Shown here: piece after piece, positions 8,696 to 17,913 of the stretch
Numbering within the stretch: position 1 is the stretch's first letter
Layout of the letters: each line of letters opens with the position of its first letter
Assembly: GCA_021324675.1 (NCBI GenBank)
Contig: JAJPIR010000278.1
Span: 1 to 64,000 of the forward strand
Direction of reading: 5' to 3'
DNA from: Actinomycetota bacterium
GTDB taxonomy: Bacteria > Actinomycetota > Actinomycetes > Mycobacteriales > Pseudonocardiaceae
Length of the DNA: 64,000 nucleotides
The notes under the pieces: generated by a model
The model's input: the letters and a program-made list of their open reading frames with translations, nothing else
What the model was told of the DNA's origin: nothing
The model's database searches: none
Position numbers and translations under genes: made by a program

Positions 8696-8759
8696 CGCAG
8701 TCTGGATGCAGACTGCTGTTTTTCGGGCCTCGAAAACAGCAGTCTGCATCCAGACTGCG
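8696..8759. repeat. nested palindrome, copy 1
   Basis: Two 27-bp arms in inverted orientation, starting CGCAGTCTGGATGCAGACTG, are separated by about 10 bases. Each arm is itself a small hairpin (CAGTCTG-GATG-CAGACTG). The copy lies between the divergent threonine aldolase and MerR genes. The same element recurs at 15351 and 34399. Confidence 0.95.
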
Positions 8760-8775
8760 TTGGGTGGGTCACATG

Positions 8776-8809
8776 TGACAGTGGCACTGTCATGACAGGG
8801 GTACTGTCA
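8776..8809 (+). promoter_or_regulatory. tandem palindromic operators before the MerR gene
   Basis: Two abutting 17-bp palindromes, TGACAGTGGCACTGTCA (8776-8792, perfect) and TGACAGGGGTACTGTCA (8793-8809), end 5 bases before the MerR start codon. Their size and position suit a MerR-family autoregulatory site overlapping the promoter. The regulation is inferred. Confidence 0.7.
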
Positions 8810-8814
8810 CGTAC

Positions 8815-9549
8815 GTGCTCACGATTGCCGAGCTGGCTGAGCGGACGGGGATCAGTGTGCGCACCATCCGGTTCTACGCGGGGATGGGACTGATCCCGCC
8901 GCCGACGGTGCGCGGCCGGCTGGGCCTGTATGGCGAGCGCCACATCGCTCGCCTCGAGCTGGTCCGCGATCTGCAGGGATTGGGTTTCACGCTGGCCGCG
9001 ATCGAGGGCTACCTCGCGCGGATCCCGCTGGACCGCTCGCCGGAGGACCTTGCGGTGCACCGGGCCCTGCTTGCCCCGTGGCTGCCCGAGGAGCCCGAGA
9101 CAGTAGACCGCGTCGAGCTCGAAAAGCGCTCCGGGCGCACTTTGGACGGCGAGGCCCTCGATCAGCTCGCTGCGCTGGGTGTGATCGAGCGCGATGGCCG
9201 CGACGAGACCGGCCGGTGGATCCTCACCAGCCCGGACAAGCTGGGTTACGGGCTGAGCCTGCTCGACACCGGGATGGATTTCGACGTCCAGCTGGCCGCC
9301 AAGAACCTCATCGAGCGCCACACCAGCGCGCTGGCCACCGAGCTGGTGGCGCTGTTCCACGACACCGTGCTGCGGGAATACCGCGAACGCGGCCGCCCGC
9401 CAGAGCTGCGCACGGCGCTGATCGCGCTGCTGGAGCGGCTCAAGCCGATCACCGTCGACGGGGTCGTCACCCACTTCCAACTCGCCGTCAACCGCGCGAT
9501 CCGGGAATCCGCGGTGCACTCCGAGATCAAGGCAGGAAGCTCGCCATGA
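8815..9549 (+). CDS. MerR family transcriptional regulator of fadAB
   Basis: 244 aa, GTG start. The winged-helix domain at the N-terminus reads [20 protein letters not shown], followed by [20 protein letters not shown], both standard for MerR. The rest (about residues 75-244) is a helical effector domain without the Cys metal site of classical MerR. The stop overlaps the thiolase start (ATGA-type), so it is cotranscribed with fadA and fadB. It probably responds to an acyl-CoA or fatty-acid signal, which is an inference from the operon. Confidence 0.88.
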   Translation: MLTIAELAERTGISVRTIRFYAGMGLIPPPTVRGRLGLYGERHIARLELVRDLQGLGFTLAAIEGYLARIPLDRSPEDLAVHRALLAPWLPEEPETVDRVELEKRSGRTLDGEALDQLAALGVIERDGRDETGRWILTSPDKLGYGLSLLDTGMDFDVQLAAKNLIERHTSALATELVALFHDTVLREYRERGRPPELRTALIALLERLKPITVDGVVTHFQLAVNRAIRESAVHSEIKAGSSP

Positions 9550-10769
9550 CTGTGTCCGACCACGAAGCATTCATCTACGAGGCATTGCGCACCCCGCGGG
9601 GCAAGGGCAAGCCGACCGGCGCGCTGCACAGCGTCAAGCCGATCTCTCTGGTCACCGGGCTGATCGACGAGCTGCGCAACCGTCACCCCAACCTGGATCC
9701 CAAGCGGATCGACGACATCGTCCTCGGGGTGGTAGCCGCCATCGGCGACCAGGGCGGGGACCTGCCACGGGCCGCCGCGCTCACCGCCGGACTGCCGGAC
9801 ACCGTGGCCGGCCTGCAGATCAACCGGTTCTGCGCCTCGGGCCTGGAGGCGGTGAACCTCGGTGCGATGAAGGTCCGCTCCGGCTGGGAGGACCTGGTGC
9901 TGACCGGCGGCGTCGAGTCGATGTCCCGGGTACCGATGGGCTCCGACGGCGGCCCGTGGGCCATGGACCCCGAAACGGCTTACGCGACCCGTTTCGTCCC
10001 CCAGGGCATCAGCGCCGACCTGATCGCCACCATCGAGGGCTTCACCCGCCACGACGTCGATTCCTATGCCGTGGAATCGCAGCAGCGTGCGGCCAAGGCG
10101 TGGAGTAACGGGTACTTCCAGCGCTCGGTGGTGCCGGTGCGCGACCTGTCCGGCACGGTGATCCTGGACCGGGACGAGCACCTGCGGCCGGACACCACCC
10201 TGGAGGGCCTCAGCGCACTGAACCCGTCGTTCGAAGACATCGGCGACCAGGCGGGATTCGACGCTGTCGCCTTGCAGCGCTACCACTGGCTGGAGCGCAT
10301 CGAACATGTGCACCATGCCGGCAACTCCTCGGGCATCGTGGACGGTGCGGCGCTGGTGGTCGTCGGATCCGAGCAGGCCGGGCGGGAGCTCGGGCTGACC
10401 CCGCGGGCCCGGATCGTGGCCGGCGCGGTCACCGGTGAGGAGCCGACGATCATGCTGACCGGTCCGGCGCCGGCGACCCGCAAGGCGCTGGCCAAGGCCG
10501 GCATGACGATCGACCAGATCGACCTGATCGAGGTCAACGAGGCGTTCGCCGCGGTGGTGCTGCGCTTCATGCGCGAGATGGGCGTGCCGCACGACAAGGT
10601 CAATGTCAACGGTGGCGCCATCGCCATGGGCCACCCGCTGGGCGCCACCGGGGCGATGATCCTCGGCACGCTGATCGACGAGCTGGAGCGCCGCGACCTG
10701 CGCTACGGGCTGGCCACGCTGTGCGTCGGCGGCGGCATGGGCATCGCGACCATCATCGAGCGGATGTGA
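9546..10769 (+). CDS. fadA: acetyl-CoA C-acyltransferase (thiolase)
   Basis: 407 aa, last step of fatty-acid beta-oxidation: thiolytic release of acetyl-CoA. The active-site Cys lies in [12 protein letters not shown]. The [17 protein letters not shown] block holds the catalytic His, and [11 protein letters not shown] holds the second Cys. The ATG at 9546 overlaps the MerR stop. fadB follows after 5 bases, so the two encode the two subunits of a multifunctional beta-oxidation complex. Confidence 0.95.
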   Translation: MTVSDHEAFIYEALRTPRGKGKPTGALHSVKPISLVTGLIDELRNRHPNLDPKRIDDIVLGVVAAIGDQGGDLPRAAALTAGLPDTVAGLQINRFCASGLEAVNLGAMKVRSGWEDLVLTGGVESMSRVPMGSDGGPWAMDPETAYATRFVPQGISADLIATIEGFTRHDVDSYAVESQQRAAKAWSNGYFQRSVVPVRDLSGTVILDRDEHLRPDTTLEGLSALNPSFEDIGDQAGFDAVALQRYHWLERIEHVHHAGNSSGIVDGAALVVVGSEQAGRELGLTPRARIVAGAVTGEEPTIMLTGPAPATRKALAKAGMTIDQIDLIEVNEAFAAVVLRFMREMGVPHDKVNVNGGAIAMGHPLGATGAMILGTLIDELERRDLRYGLATLCVGGGMGIATIIERM

Positions 10770-10774
10770 TCAGT

Positions 10775-12934
10775 ATGACGGACAGTATTCGATGGGATCT
10801 CGATGACCAGGGGATCGTCACGCTGACCCTGGACGACCCTGGCAAGTCGGCGAACACGATCAACGATCGCTACGTGACGTCGATGAATCAGACGCTCGAC
10901 CGGCTGGAAGCCGAGCGAGGCTCGATCACCGGCGTCATCTTCACCTCGGCGAAAAAGACGTTCTTCGCCGGCGCTGACCTCAACATGCTGCGCAACGTCA
11001 CGCCGGACAATGCCCGCGAGCTGGCCGCCTACATCACGGTGGTGAAAAGCCAGCTGCGGCGGCTGGAGAAGCTGGGCTGCCCGGTCGTCGCCGCGATCAA
11101 CGGCACCGCGCTGGGTGGTGGCCTGGAACTCGCGCTGGCCTGCCACCACCGCATCGCCTTGGATGCTCCAGGCATCAAGATCGGATTTCCCGAGGTGACC
11201 CTGGGAATCCTGCCGGGGCTGGGCGGGGTGACCCGCACGGTGCGGATGCTGGGCTTGATGGTCGCGTTGACGGAGCTGCTCACCAAGGGCCAGCAGCTGC
11301 GTCCCGCGCAGGCCGCCCAGCTGGGCATCGTCGAGGTCGCCGCCACCCCGGACGAGATGTTCACCAAGGCCCGCGAGTGGATCGCCGCCCACCCGCGCGC
11401 GCAGCAGCCCTGGGATACCCGGGGTTACAAGATCCCCGGCGGCACGCCGTCCACCCCGCAGCTGGCTCAGATGCTGCCCGCGTTCCCCGCCACGCTGCGC
11501 AAGCAGCTCAAGGGCGCGCCGATGCCGGCCCCGCACCACATCCTGTGCGCCGCGGTGGAAGGCACCCAGGTGGACTTCGACACCGCGCTGCAGATCGAGA
11601 CCCGCTACTTCATGGATCTGGTCACCGGCCAGGTCGCCAAGAACATGATCAAGGCGTTCTTCTTCGACCTGCAGCACATCAACAAGGGCGGCAGCCGGCC
11701 TGATGGCTATCCCCAGCGCACCTTCCGCAAGGTCGGCGTGCTGGGCGCCGGGATGATGGGCGCGGGCATCGCTTACAGCTGCGCCCGGGCCGGTATGGAC
11801 GTGGTACTCAAAGACGTGGACATCGCCGCTGCCGAGAAGGGCAAGGCCTACTCGGCCAAGCTGCTGGACAAGGCCGTATCCCGGGGTCGGTCGACGCCAG
11901 ACCAGCGCGACGAGCTGCTGGGCCGGATCGCCCCGACCGCCGATGTGGGCGACCTCAAGGGCTGTGACCTGGTCATCGAGGCGGTGTTCGAGGACCCGGC
12001 GCTGAAGAAGAAGGTCTTCGGCGAGATCCTCGACGTGGTGGAGCCTGACGCGCTGCTGTGCTCCAACACCTCCACGCTGCCGATCACTGACCTCGCCACG
12101 GGCGTTGACCGCCCGCAGGACTTCCTCGGCCTGCACTTCTTCTCCCCGGTGGACAAGATGCCGCTGGTGGAGATCGTCCGCGGCGCGCAGACCTCGGAAG
12201 CCGCCCTGGCCGCCGCGATCGACGTCGTGCAGCAGATCCGCAAGACCCCGATCGTGGTCAACGACAGCCGTGGCTTTTTCACCAGCCGGGTGATCGGCAC
12301 CTTCATCAACGAGGCAGTGGCGATGCTCGCCGAGGGCGCGGCCCCTGCGTCGATCGAGCAGGCCAGCTCGCAGGTCGGTTACCCGGCGCCGGTGTTGCAG
12401 CTGGTGGACGAGCTGACCCTGACACTGATGCGCAAGATCCGCGAGGAGACCCGGCGCGGTGTCGAGGCGGCTGGCGGCACCTGGACCGCGCATCCCGCCG
12501 ACGCCATCGTCGATGCCATGGTGCAGGACTATCGCCGTCCCGGACGTGCTGGAGGTGCCGGGTTCTACGACTACGAGGCCGGCCGGCGCACCCGGCTGTG
12601 GCCCGGCCTGGTCGAGCACTTCGGCCCGTTCCGCCCTGATGCGATCCCCTTCGACGACATGAAGGAGCGGATGCTGTTCGCCGAAGCTCTGGAGACAGTG
12701 AAATGCGTCGATGAGGGCGTGATCACCTCGGTGGCCGACGCCAACATCGGCTCCATCATGGGCATCGGGTTCCCACCGTGGACCGGCGGCGTGCTGCAGT
12801 ACATCAACGGCTACCCCGGCGGCCTGCCCGGTTTTGTCGCCCGGGCCCGGCAGCTCGCCGGCCGCTACGGCGGCCGGTTCACCCCGCCGCCGTCACTCGT
12901 CGCCAAAGCCGACGCCGGGGAGACCTTCGAGTAG
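10775..12934 (+). CDS. fadB: 3-hydroxyacyl-CoA dehydrogenase / enoyl-CoA hydratase
   Basis: 719 aa, bifunctional beta-oxidation alpha subunit. Residues 1 to about 290 are the crotonase domain, with GTALGGGLELALAC and FPEVTLGILPGLGG holding the two catalytic Glu. The NAD-binding Rossmann motif GVLGAGMMGAGIAY starts near residue 315. LGLHFFSPVDKMPLVEIV and the C-terminal dehydrogenase domain follow. The start ATG at 10775 lies just after the fadA stop. Longer in-frame forms overlap fadA. Confidence 0.95.
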   Translation: MTDSIRWDLDDQGIVTLTLDDPGKSANTINDRYVTSMNQTLDRLEAERGSITGVIFTSAKKTFFAGADLNMLRNVTPDNARELAAYITVVKSQLRRLEKLGCPVVAAINGTALGGGLELALACHHRIALDAPGIKIGFPEVTLGILPGLGGVTRTVRMLGLMVALTELLTKGQQLRPAQAAQLGIVEVAATPDEMFTKAREWIAAHPRAQQPWDTRGYKIPGGTPSTPQLAQMLPAFPATLRKQLKGAPMPAPHHILCAAVEGTQVDFDTALQIETRYFMDLVTGQVAKNMIKAFFFDLQHINKGGSRPDGYPQRTFRKVGVLGAGMMGAGIAYSCARAGMDVVLKDVDIAAAEKGKAYSAKLLDKAVSRGRSTPDQRDELLGRIAPTADVGDLKGCDLVIEAVFEDPALKKKVFGEILDVVEPDALLCSNTSTLPITDLATGVDRPQDFLGLHFFSPVDKMPLVEIVRGAQTSEAALAAAIDVVQQIRKTPIVVNDSRGFFTSRVIGTFINEAVAMLAEGAAPASIEQASSQVGYPAPVLQLVDELTLTLMRKIREETRRGVEAAGGTWTAHPADAIVDAMVQDYRRPGRAGGAGFYDYEAGRRTRLWPGLVEHFGPFRPDAIPFDDMKERMLFAEALETVKCVDEGVITSVADANIGSIMGIGFPPWTGGVLQYINGYPGGLPGFVARARQLAGRYGGRFTPPPSLVAKADAGETFE

Positions 12935-12973
12935 CTAACTCGGAAGGTCTCCCGCTGGAGCAGGATGTGCTCA

Positions 12974-13055
12974 GGCGGTGACGTCTCAGCCCAGTGGGTC
13001 TGTTTGGGCGGTGATGTCTCAGCCCAGTGGGGTGTGCTCAGGCGGGACCGTCTCA
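12974..13055. repeat. 33-34-bp imperfect tandem repeat over the GST-like stop codon
   Basis: Units start at 12974, 13007 and 13041 (the last partial), sharing the core GGCGGTGAYGTCTCAGCCCA. The stop codon of the minus-strand gene (13019-13021) lies in the middle unit, so the last residues of that protein are encoded by repeat DNA. Confidence 0.85.
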
Positions 13056-14047
13056 TCTGGCGGCGGTGGTCCGGGCGGGGTGCCGTCGCCGAAGGGCCGC
13101 CCGCCCAGCGCGTCCCGGCCGTGCGGGTACAGCCAACCGGACAGGTCCGGGCCGGCAGGCACGATGCCGCTGGGGTTGATGTCCCGGTGCACCTGGTAGT
13201 AGTGCCGCTTGATGTGGTCGAAGTCGATGGTGTCGCCAAAGCCCGGGGTGGTGAACAGATCCCGGGCGTAGGCCCACAGCACCGGCATCTCGGCCAGCTT
13301 GTGCCGGTTGCACTTGAAGTGACCGTGGTAGACGGCGTCGAAGCGCACCAGGGTGGTGAACAGCCGCACGTCTGCTTCGGTGATGGTGTCGCCGACGAGG
13401 TAGGGCCGGTGCTCCAGGCGTTCTGACAGCCAGTCCAGCCGATCGAAAAGGCGGTGGTAGGCCTTCTCGTAGGCCTGCTGGGTGCCGGCGAAGCCGCAGC
13501 GGTACACCCCGTTGTTGACATCGCGGAACACGATCTCGTTGACCTCGTCGATCTCAGCGCGGCGAGCTTCCGGATACAGGTCGGGAGCCCCGGGGCGGTG
13601 ATAGGGCCGCCACTGGGTGGACAGGTCCAGGGTGAGCTGCGCGAAATCATTGGTGACGACCTGACCGGTGGGGATGTCCACGATGGCGGGCACCGTGATG
13701 CCCCGGTCGTAGCCGGGGACCCGGGCGAAGTAGGCATCCTGGAGGCGTTCGATACCCAGGACAGGGTCGCGCCCGCCCGGATCGAGATCGAACGACCAGC
13801 TGCGCTCGTCATGGGTCGGCCCCGCCACCCCCATCGACAGCGCCTTCTCCAGCCCGAGCAGCCGGCGAACGATGATCGCTCGGTTCGCCCACGGGCACGC
13901 CCGGCTGACGACCAGGCGGTACCGGCCGGGTTCCACGGGGAAGCCGTCGCGCCCGTCAGCGGTGATGCGGGTGGTGAGGTAACGCTGGTCGCGGGTGTAC
14001 TCGCCGGTGCGGCTGAGATAGCTGCCGGTAGTTGCGGTGTCAGGCAT
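13019..14047 (-). CDS. glutathionyl-hydroquinone reductase-like GST
   Basis: 342 aa, Omega/ECM4-type glutathione transferase fold. The N-terminal thioredoxin domain has VSRACPWANRAIIVRRLLGL with the catalytic Cys. The C-terminal helical domain includes EIVFRDVNNGVYRCGFAG and LVGDTITEADVRLF. Actinobacteria mostly lack glutathione, so mycothiol or another thiol may be the real partner. The ATG at 14047 has a GGGAGG ribosome site. The last dozen residues (PPPDETVPPEHTPLG) come from the tandem repeat. Confidence 0.9.
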   Translation of the reverse strand: MPDTATTGSYLSRTGEYTRDQRYLTTRITADGRDGFPVEPGRYRLVVSRACPWANRAIIVRRLLGLEKALSMGVAGPTHDERSWSFDLDPGGRDPVLGIERLQDAYFARVPGYDRGITVPAIVDIPTGQVVTNDFAQLTLDLSTQWRPYHRPGAPDLYPEARRAEIDEVNEIVFRDVNNGVYRCGFAGTQQAYEKAYHRLFDRLDWLSERLEHRPYLVGDTITEADVRLFTTLVRFDAVYHGHFKCNRHKLAEMPVLWAYARDLFTTPGFGDTIDFDHIKRHYYQVHRDINPSGIVPAGPDLSGWLYPHGRDALGGRPFGDGTPPGPPPPDETVPPEHTPLG

Positions 14048-14193
14048 CGCGACCTCCCATCTACATCCGCTGATGTTGCCCACCATGGGTAATGTCCCAG
14101 ACGCCGCCGGGGATGGCGAATCGTCGGTGTTGACGCTGGCGACGTGAACCGGCGCGCTGAGCGCGCCTGCGGCCTGGTGGATAGCGTGTCCTG

Positions 14194-15348
14194 GTGCGCT
14201 CCCGTCCGGCCCCCAACACGGCCAGCCGTGATGCAGAGGCGGCCGTGCCTTACCCGATACGGGTGGCGGCGGCGCTGTCGTGGCGCTTGCTGGCGATTTC
14301 CGGCATGCTCGTCGTCCTCGGCTACATTGTGATCACCCTTCGGGTGGTGGTGATTCCGGTCGCGGTGGCATTGCTGCTCACCGCGCTGCTGGGCCCGGTG
14401 GTGGATTGGTTGACCGAGCATCGGGTGCCTCGCGGGCTGGCCACGCTGGTAGTCCTCGTCGGCGGCCTGGCGCTGATCGGTGGGTTGCTCGTCTTCGTGA
14501 TCCGCGCGTTCGTCAGCGGGTTGCCCGACCTGCAAGCACAGGTGGTGAACAGCCTCAACACCGTCCGGGTGTGGTTGCAACGTCCTCCTTTCGGCCTGCC
14601 GTCGATCAACCTCCAGAATCCGGCCAATTCGCTGAGCCAGTGGTTGCAGGCCAACCGCAATGCGATCACCTCAGGGGCGCTGTCCACGGCGTTCACCGTG
14701 GGGCAGTACCTCACCGGTGCTGCCCTGACGCTGTTTACGTTGATCTATTTTCTCTACGGTGGCCGCTCTATCTGGCTTTTTCTGGTTCGTGGGGTGCCCC
14801 AGTCGGTGCGCAGCCGGGTGGACCTGGCAGGCTGCCGGGCGTTCGCGTCGTTGGGCGGGTTCATCCGGGCCACCGTGCTGGTCGCGGTGGTGGACGCGAT
14901 CGGCATCGGGATCGGATTGGTCGTGGTCGGTGCCCCGCTGGTGGTGCCGCTGGCTGCGCTGACGTTCCTGGCCGCATTCATCCCGGTGATCGGCGCGGTG
15001 GTCTCCGGTGTGCTCGCGGTGCTGATCGTGCTGGTGGCCAAGGGCCTGGTGCCGGCATTGATCGTGCTCGGCGTGGTGGTCGTCGTGCAGCAGCTCGAGG
15101 GTAACGTGTTGCAGCCGCTGCTGATGGGCCGCGCTGTGGAGCTCAGCGGGATAGCGGTCGTGCTGGCCGTCGCGATCGGTTCTGTGCTTGCCGGTATCGC
15201 CGGGGCATTGCTGTCCGTGCCGTTGCTCGCCGTGCTCAATGCCGGCATCCGCGCACTGCTCAGCGGCAGGGACGAACCGGATGACGGCAAGACCAGCGGT
15301 TCAGCGGTGCCCCTGGCCGATGTCCCCGTCGACCCGGAAACCCGCTGA
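14194..15348 (+). CDS. AI-2E family permease
   Basis: 384 aa, GTG start. Integral membrane protein with about seven to eight hydrophobic helices: three in residues 28-115, a soluble stretch, then a tight cluster from about 165 to 360. The pattern LGPVVDWLTEHRVPRGLA and the C-terminal QQLEGNVLQPLLMGRAVELSG are family signatures (formerly UPF0118). Members export autoinducer-2 or act as ion antiporters. The substrate here is unknown. A nested palindrome starts 3 bases after its stop and may end transcription. Confidence 0.9.
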   Translation: MRSRPAPNTASRDAEAAVPYPIRVAAALSWRLLAISGMLVVLGYIVITLRVVVIPVAVALLLTALLGPVVDWLTEHRVPRGLATLVVLVGGLALIGGLLVFVIRAFVSGLPDLQAQVVNSLNTVRVWLQRPPFGLPSINLQNPANSLSQWLQANRNAITSGALSTAFTVGQYLTGAALTLFTLIYFLYGGRSIWLFLVRGVPQSVRSRVDLAGCRAFASLGGFIRATVLVAVVDAIGIGIGLVVVGAPLVVPLAALTFLAAFIPVIGAVVSGVLAVLIVLVAKGLVPALIVLGVVVVVQQLEGNVLQPLLMGRAVELSGIAVVLAVAIGSVLAGIAGALLSVPLLAVLNAGIRALLSGRDEPDDGKTSGSAVPLADVPVDPETR

Positions 15349-15350
15349 AT

Positions 15351-15423
15351 CGCAGTCTGGATGCAGACTGCTGTTTTTGGGCCCTCTGCAACAGCAGTCT
15401 GCATCCAGACTGCTGTTGCAGAG
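15351..15423. repeat. nested palindrome, copy 2, with extended hairpin
   Basis: It has the same arms as the 8.7 kb copy. The right half is extended so that 15384-15401 and 15406-15423 pair perfectly over 18 bp around a CATC loop. It starts 3 bases after the AI-2E permease stop. Confidence 0.95.
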
Positions 15424-15437
15424 GAGGTTGGGCGGAG

Positions 15438-15983
15438 GTGATGGTGGCGCGGGACGCGACGATCCCCGACGTGCTGCCCGGGCCGGGGGACCCGCCACTG
15501 CGGGTGCTGTTCTGCGGGATCAACCCGGGGTTGGTCTCGGCCGCTACCGGTCACCACTTCGCCAGGCCCGGCAACCGGTTCTGGCCGGCACTGCACGGCG
15601 CTGGTTTCACCCCGCGCCGGTTGCGGCCCGATGAGCAGCATCTGCTGCCCGCACTCGGGTTGGGCATCACCAACATCGTGGCCCGGGCCACCGCACGTGC
15701 TGACGAACTGAGCGGCGCCGAGCTGGTGGCCGGTGGCGCGCGGCTGCAGGAACTGGTGTGTACCTGGCGGCCAACGGCGGTGGGCATCGTGGGCATCACT
15801 GCTTACCGGGTGGCGTTCGCGTCGCCACGGGCGGTCATCGGTCGGCAGCCTGATTGGGGTCCGGTGCTGGTGTGGGCACTGCCCAATCCAAGTGGGCTCA
15901 ACGCGCACTGGTCGTTGCCGGCGATGGTGGACGAGTTCGCCCGCTTCAAGCTAGCCGCGGCGGCGGTGCCGGAGGATGCTTGA
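15438..15983 (+). CDS. mug: G/U mismatch-specific DNA glycosylase
   Basis: 181 aa, uracil-DNA glycosylase superfamily, Mug branch. It would remove uracil or thymine mispaired with guanine. RVLFCGINPGLVSAATGHHF holds the water-activating GINPG motif. FARPGNRFWPALH is the substrate pocket, and ALPNPSGLNAHW is the intercalation loop. The start is one of two adjacent ATGs (15438 or 15441) after CGGAGG. The VOC gene follows after 3 bases. Confidence 0.92.
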   Translation: MMVARDATIPDVLPGPGDPPLRVLFCGINPGLVSAATGHHFARPGNRFWPALHGAGFTPRRLRPDEQHLLPALGLGITNIVARATARADELSGAELVAGGARLQELVCTWRPTAVGIVGITAYRVAFASPRAVIGRQPDWGPVLVWALPNPSGLNAHWSLPAMVDEFARFKLAAAAVPEDA

Positions 15984-15986
15984 CGG

Positions 15987-16490
15987 GTGACCGTAACCGA
16001 GGTGCAGCGCGCTGAACTGGCCGAGCAGCGCGATGCAATCCGGGCCGAGCTGATGCCGGCCAAGGCCGACCGGCCAGCCACTACCGCGCGCGGTATCCAC
16101 CACACCGCGCTGATCTCCTCGGACGTGCGCCGGACCGTGGAGTTCTACCAGGGCCTGCTGGGCTTCCCACTGATCGACATGTTCGAGAACCGCGACCTGC
16201 CCGGCTCCACGCACTTCTTTTTCGATGTGGGCAACGGCAACACTCTCGCGTTCTTCGATTTGCCCGGGGTGGACGTCGGGCCGTACGCCGAGGTGTTTGG
16301 CGGCTTGCATCACCTGGCCATATCGGTGGAACCGCGGCGCTGGCAGGAAATCCGCACCAGAATGGACGCCCAGGGCATCGACTACCTCTTGGAGAGCGGC
16401 ACTTCTCTCTATTTCCGTGATTCCGACGGAGCGCGAGTCGAACTGATCGCCGACCCCCTCGGCGAGATGTACGGCCGCAGCATCTTCTGA
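15987..16490 (+). CDS. VOC family protein (glyoxalase/dioxygenase-like)
   Basis: 167 aa, GTG start. After about 35 residues of charged helix comes one vicinal oxygen chelate module. GIHHTALISSDVRRTVEFYQ supplies the first metal His. GLHHLAISVEP and the C-terminal YFRDSDGARVELIAD supply the second His and the Glu. The substrate is unknown. It is likely cotranscribed with mug. A 22-bp tandem repeat follows 10 bases after the stop. Confidence 0.85.
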   Translation: MTVTEVQRAELAEQRDAIRAELMPAKADRPATTARGIHHTALISSDVRRTVEFYQGLLGFPLIDMFENRDLPGSTHFFFDVGNGNTLAFFDLPGVDVGPYAEVFGGLHHLAISVEPRRWQEIRTRMDAQGIDYLLESGTSLYFRDSDGARVELIADPLGEMYGRSIF

Positions 16491-16500
16491 CCCATCTGGC

Positions 16501-16610
16501 GTGTCGCGCCCTCGTGCTTGCTGTGTCGCGCCCTTGTGCTTGCTGTGTCGTGCCCTTGTGCTTGCCGTGTCGCGCCCTAGTGACCGCATACCCGCCCTAG
16601 TGACCGCATA
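16501..16610. repeat. 22-bp tandem repeat, four units plus a variant pair
   Basis: Units GTGTCGCGCCCTYGTGCTTG(CT) start at 16501, 16523, 16545 and 16567. The fourth diverges into CCCTAGTGACCGCATA, which is itself repeated once (16575-16590, 16595-16610). There are no spacers, so it is not a CRISPR array. Confidence 0.9.
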
Positions 16611-16685
16611 CCAGGGATGAATGAGCTAGCAGTTGGCGGCGCGCGCTTGGCGCGCTGAGAGCAGCGGATATCAGGTCCCAGGGCC

Positions 16686-16737
16686 GCGCGGACACGCCGT
16701 GGCCTGGAGCTGCGCGGACACGCCGTGGCCTGGAGCC
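16686..16737. repeat. 26-bp tandem duplication
   Basis: Two units with period 26 share GCGCGGACACGCCGTGGCCT plus GGAGC. They end 36 bases before the histidine kinase start, so they would lie in the 5' leader or promoter of the kinase gene. Confidence 0.85.
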
Positions 16738-16773
16738 GCACGGATTGCCCGGTGCCTGGAATGATCCGCAGCC

Positions 16774-17913
16774 ATGCCGGCCGCCACGGACATCATGACC
16801 CCGTTGTGGCGCGGCGTGGTGGTCTTGAGGATCATCACCGCAGTCTTCGCGGTCGGAGCCATTATCGTGCACCACGGTGGCTTCGACCGCCCCGATCTGG
16901 GCTGGGCCGCCCTTGCCGCGATCGTCATATGGACCGTACTGACCTGTCTGGCATACAGCGACGACCGTACCCGCTGCAGCCACGTCATCGTGGCGGACTT
17001 GCTGGTGACCTTGGCGTTGACGGCTTGCTCCGCATTCGTACTGTCACCCCAACAACTCACCGAGGTTGCGCAGCGCGCCCCGCTGCTACCTACCATCTGG
17101 GCCTGCGGGCCGGTGGTCGCCGCCGGGGTGCACGCTGGACGGCTTGCCGGCGCGCTGTTCGGCGCCATCACGGCCGCCCTGGAAATCTGGCTGCGAGGTG
17201 CCTTCACCACCGACCTCGCCTGCGACGCCCTGCTGCTGATCGGGACGGGCTTTGTGCTGGGTATGGCGGCGACCGCGGCCCGCCAGGCTACCGAGCAGCT
17301 GCGCCGCGCGGCCCGCGTCGAAGCCGCCACCGCCGAACGGGAACGGTTGGCCCGATCGATCCACGACAGCGTGGTGCAGGTGCTGGCTCGCGTGCGCAGT
17401 CGGGGCGGCCAGCTCGATGGGGAGGCCGCCGAGCTGGCGCGGCTGGCTGGGGAGCAGGAATTTGCCCTCCGGTCGCTGTTTTCCGCCCAGCCGCCAGGCG
17501 CGGCCGGTGAGCAGGACCTCGCAGACGCGATCCAGCTGCTGGCCAGCCCACGGGTCGAGGTGTCGATCCCGGCCACCCCGGTGCTGCTTCCCGCCAGCGA
17601 CGTCGACGAGCTGATCGCCGTCGTGCGCGAGGCGCTGTCCAACACAGCCCGGCACGGCGGTCCAGGAGCGAAATCGTGGGTGCTGGTCGAGGATCTTGAC
17701 ACAGAAGTGATGCTCACCGTTCGGGACAACGGCCCAGGGATCAACACCGAGCAGCTTGTCGACGCGGCAAGTGGCGGCCGGATGGGAGTATCGCGGTCGA
17801 TCCGCGGCCGGGTGGCCGACTTGGGCGGCACCGTCACTTTGGATACCGGTCCGGGACGTGGCACTCAATGGGAGGTGCGGCTCGGCCGAGTCAGGCAGGG
17901 CGCGCTGCGGTGA
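16774..17913 (+). CDS. MacS-like sensor histidine kinase
   Basis: 379 aa, membrane sensor of the NarL-partner type. About four to five hydrophobic helices occupy residues 14-165. The dimerisation helix carries the phosphoacceptor in LARSIHDSVVQVL (His197). The ATPase domain has the N box EALSNTARHG and G1 box VRDNGPGI. The N-terminal layout matches the actinobacterial MacS family. The response regulator gene overlaps its stop (TGATG). The signal is unknown. Confidence 0.9.
   Translation: MPAATDIMTPLWRGVVVLRIITAVFAVGAIIVHHGGFDRPDLGWAALAAIVIWTVLTCLAYSDDRTRCSHVIVADLLVTLALTACSAFVLSPQQLTEVAQRAPLLPTIWACGPVVAAGVHAGRLAGALFGAITAALEIWLRGAFTTDLACDALLLIGTGFVLGMAATAARQATEQLRRAARVEAATAERERLARSIHDSVVQVLARVRSRGGQLDGEAAELARLAGEQEFALRSLFSAQPPGAAGEQDLADAIQLLASPRVEVSIPATPVLLPASDVDELIAVVREALSNTARHGGPGAKSWVLVEDLDTEVMLTVRDNGPGINTEQLVDAASGGRMGVSRSIRGRVADLGGTVTLDTGPGRGTQWEVRLGRVRQGALR

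Noticed and set aside
8675-8749. N-terminal extension of threonine aldolase upstream of 8674
   Set aside because: The extra 25 codons are translated palindrome DNA. The GTG at 8674 has a good ribosome site and matches the family start.
10703-12619. Long open frame of over 600 codons opposite fadB, and a similar one opposite pckG (28702-30528)
   Set aside because: Both are antisense to well-supported genes, give low-complexity His/Arg/Gly-rich products with no family pattern and result from GC-rich codon bias.
16501-16610. CRISPR array
   Set aside because: The 22-bp units abut with no spacers, are too few and drift in sequence. No cas gene is nearby.
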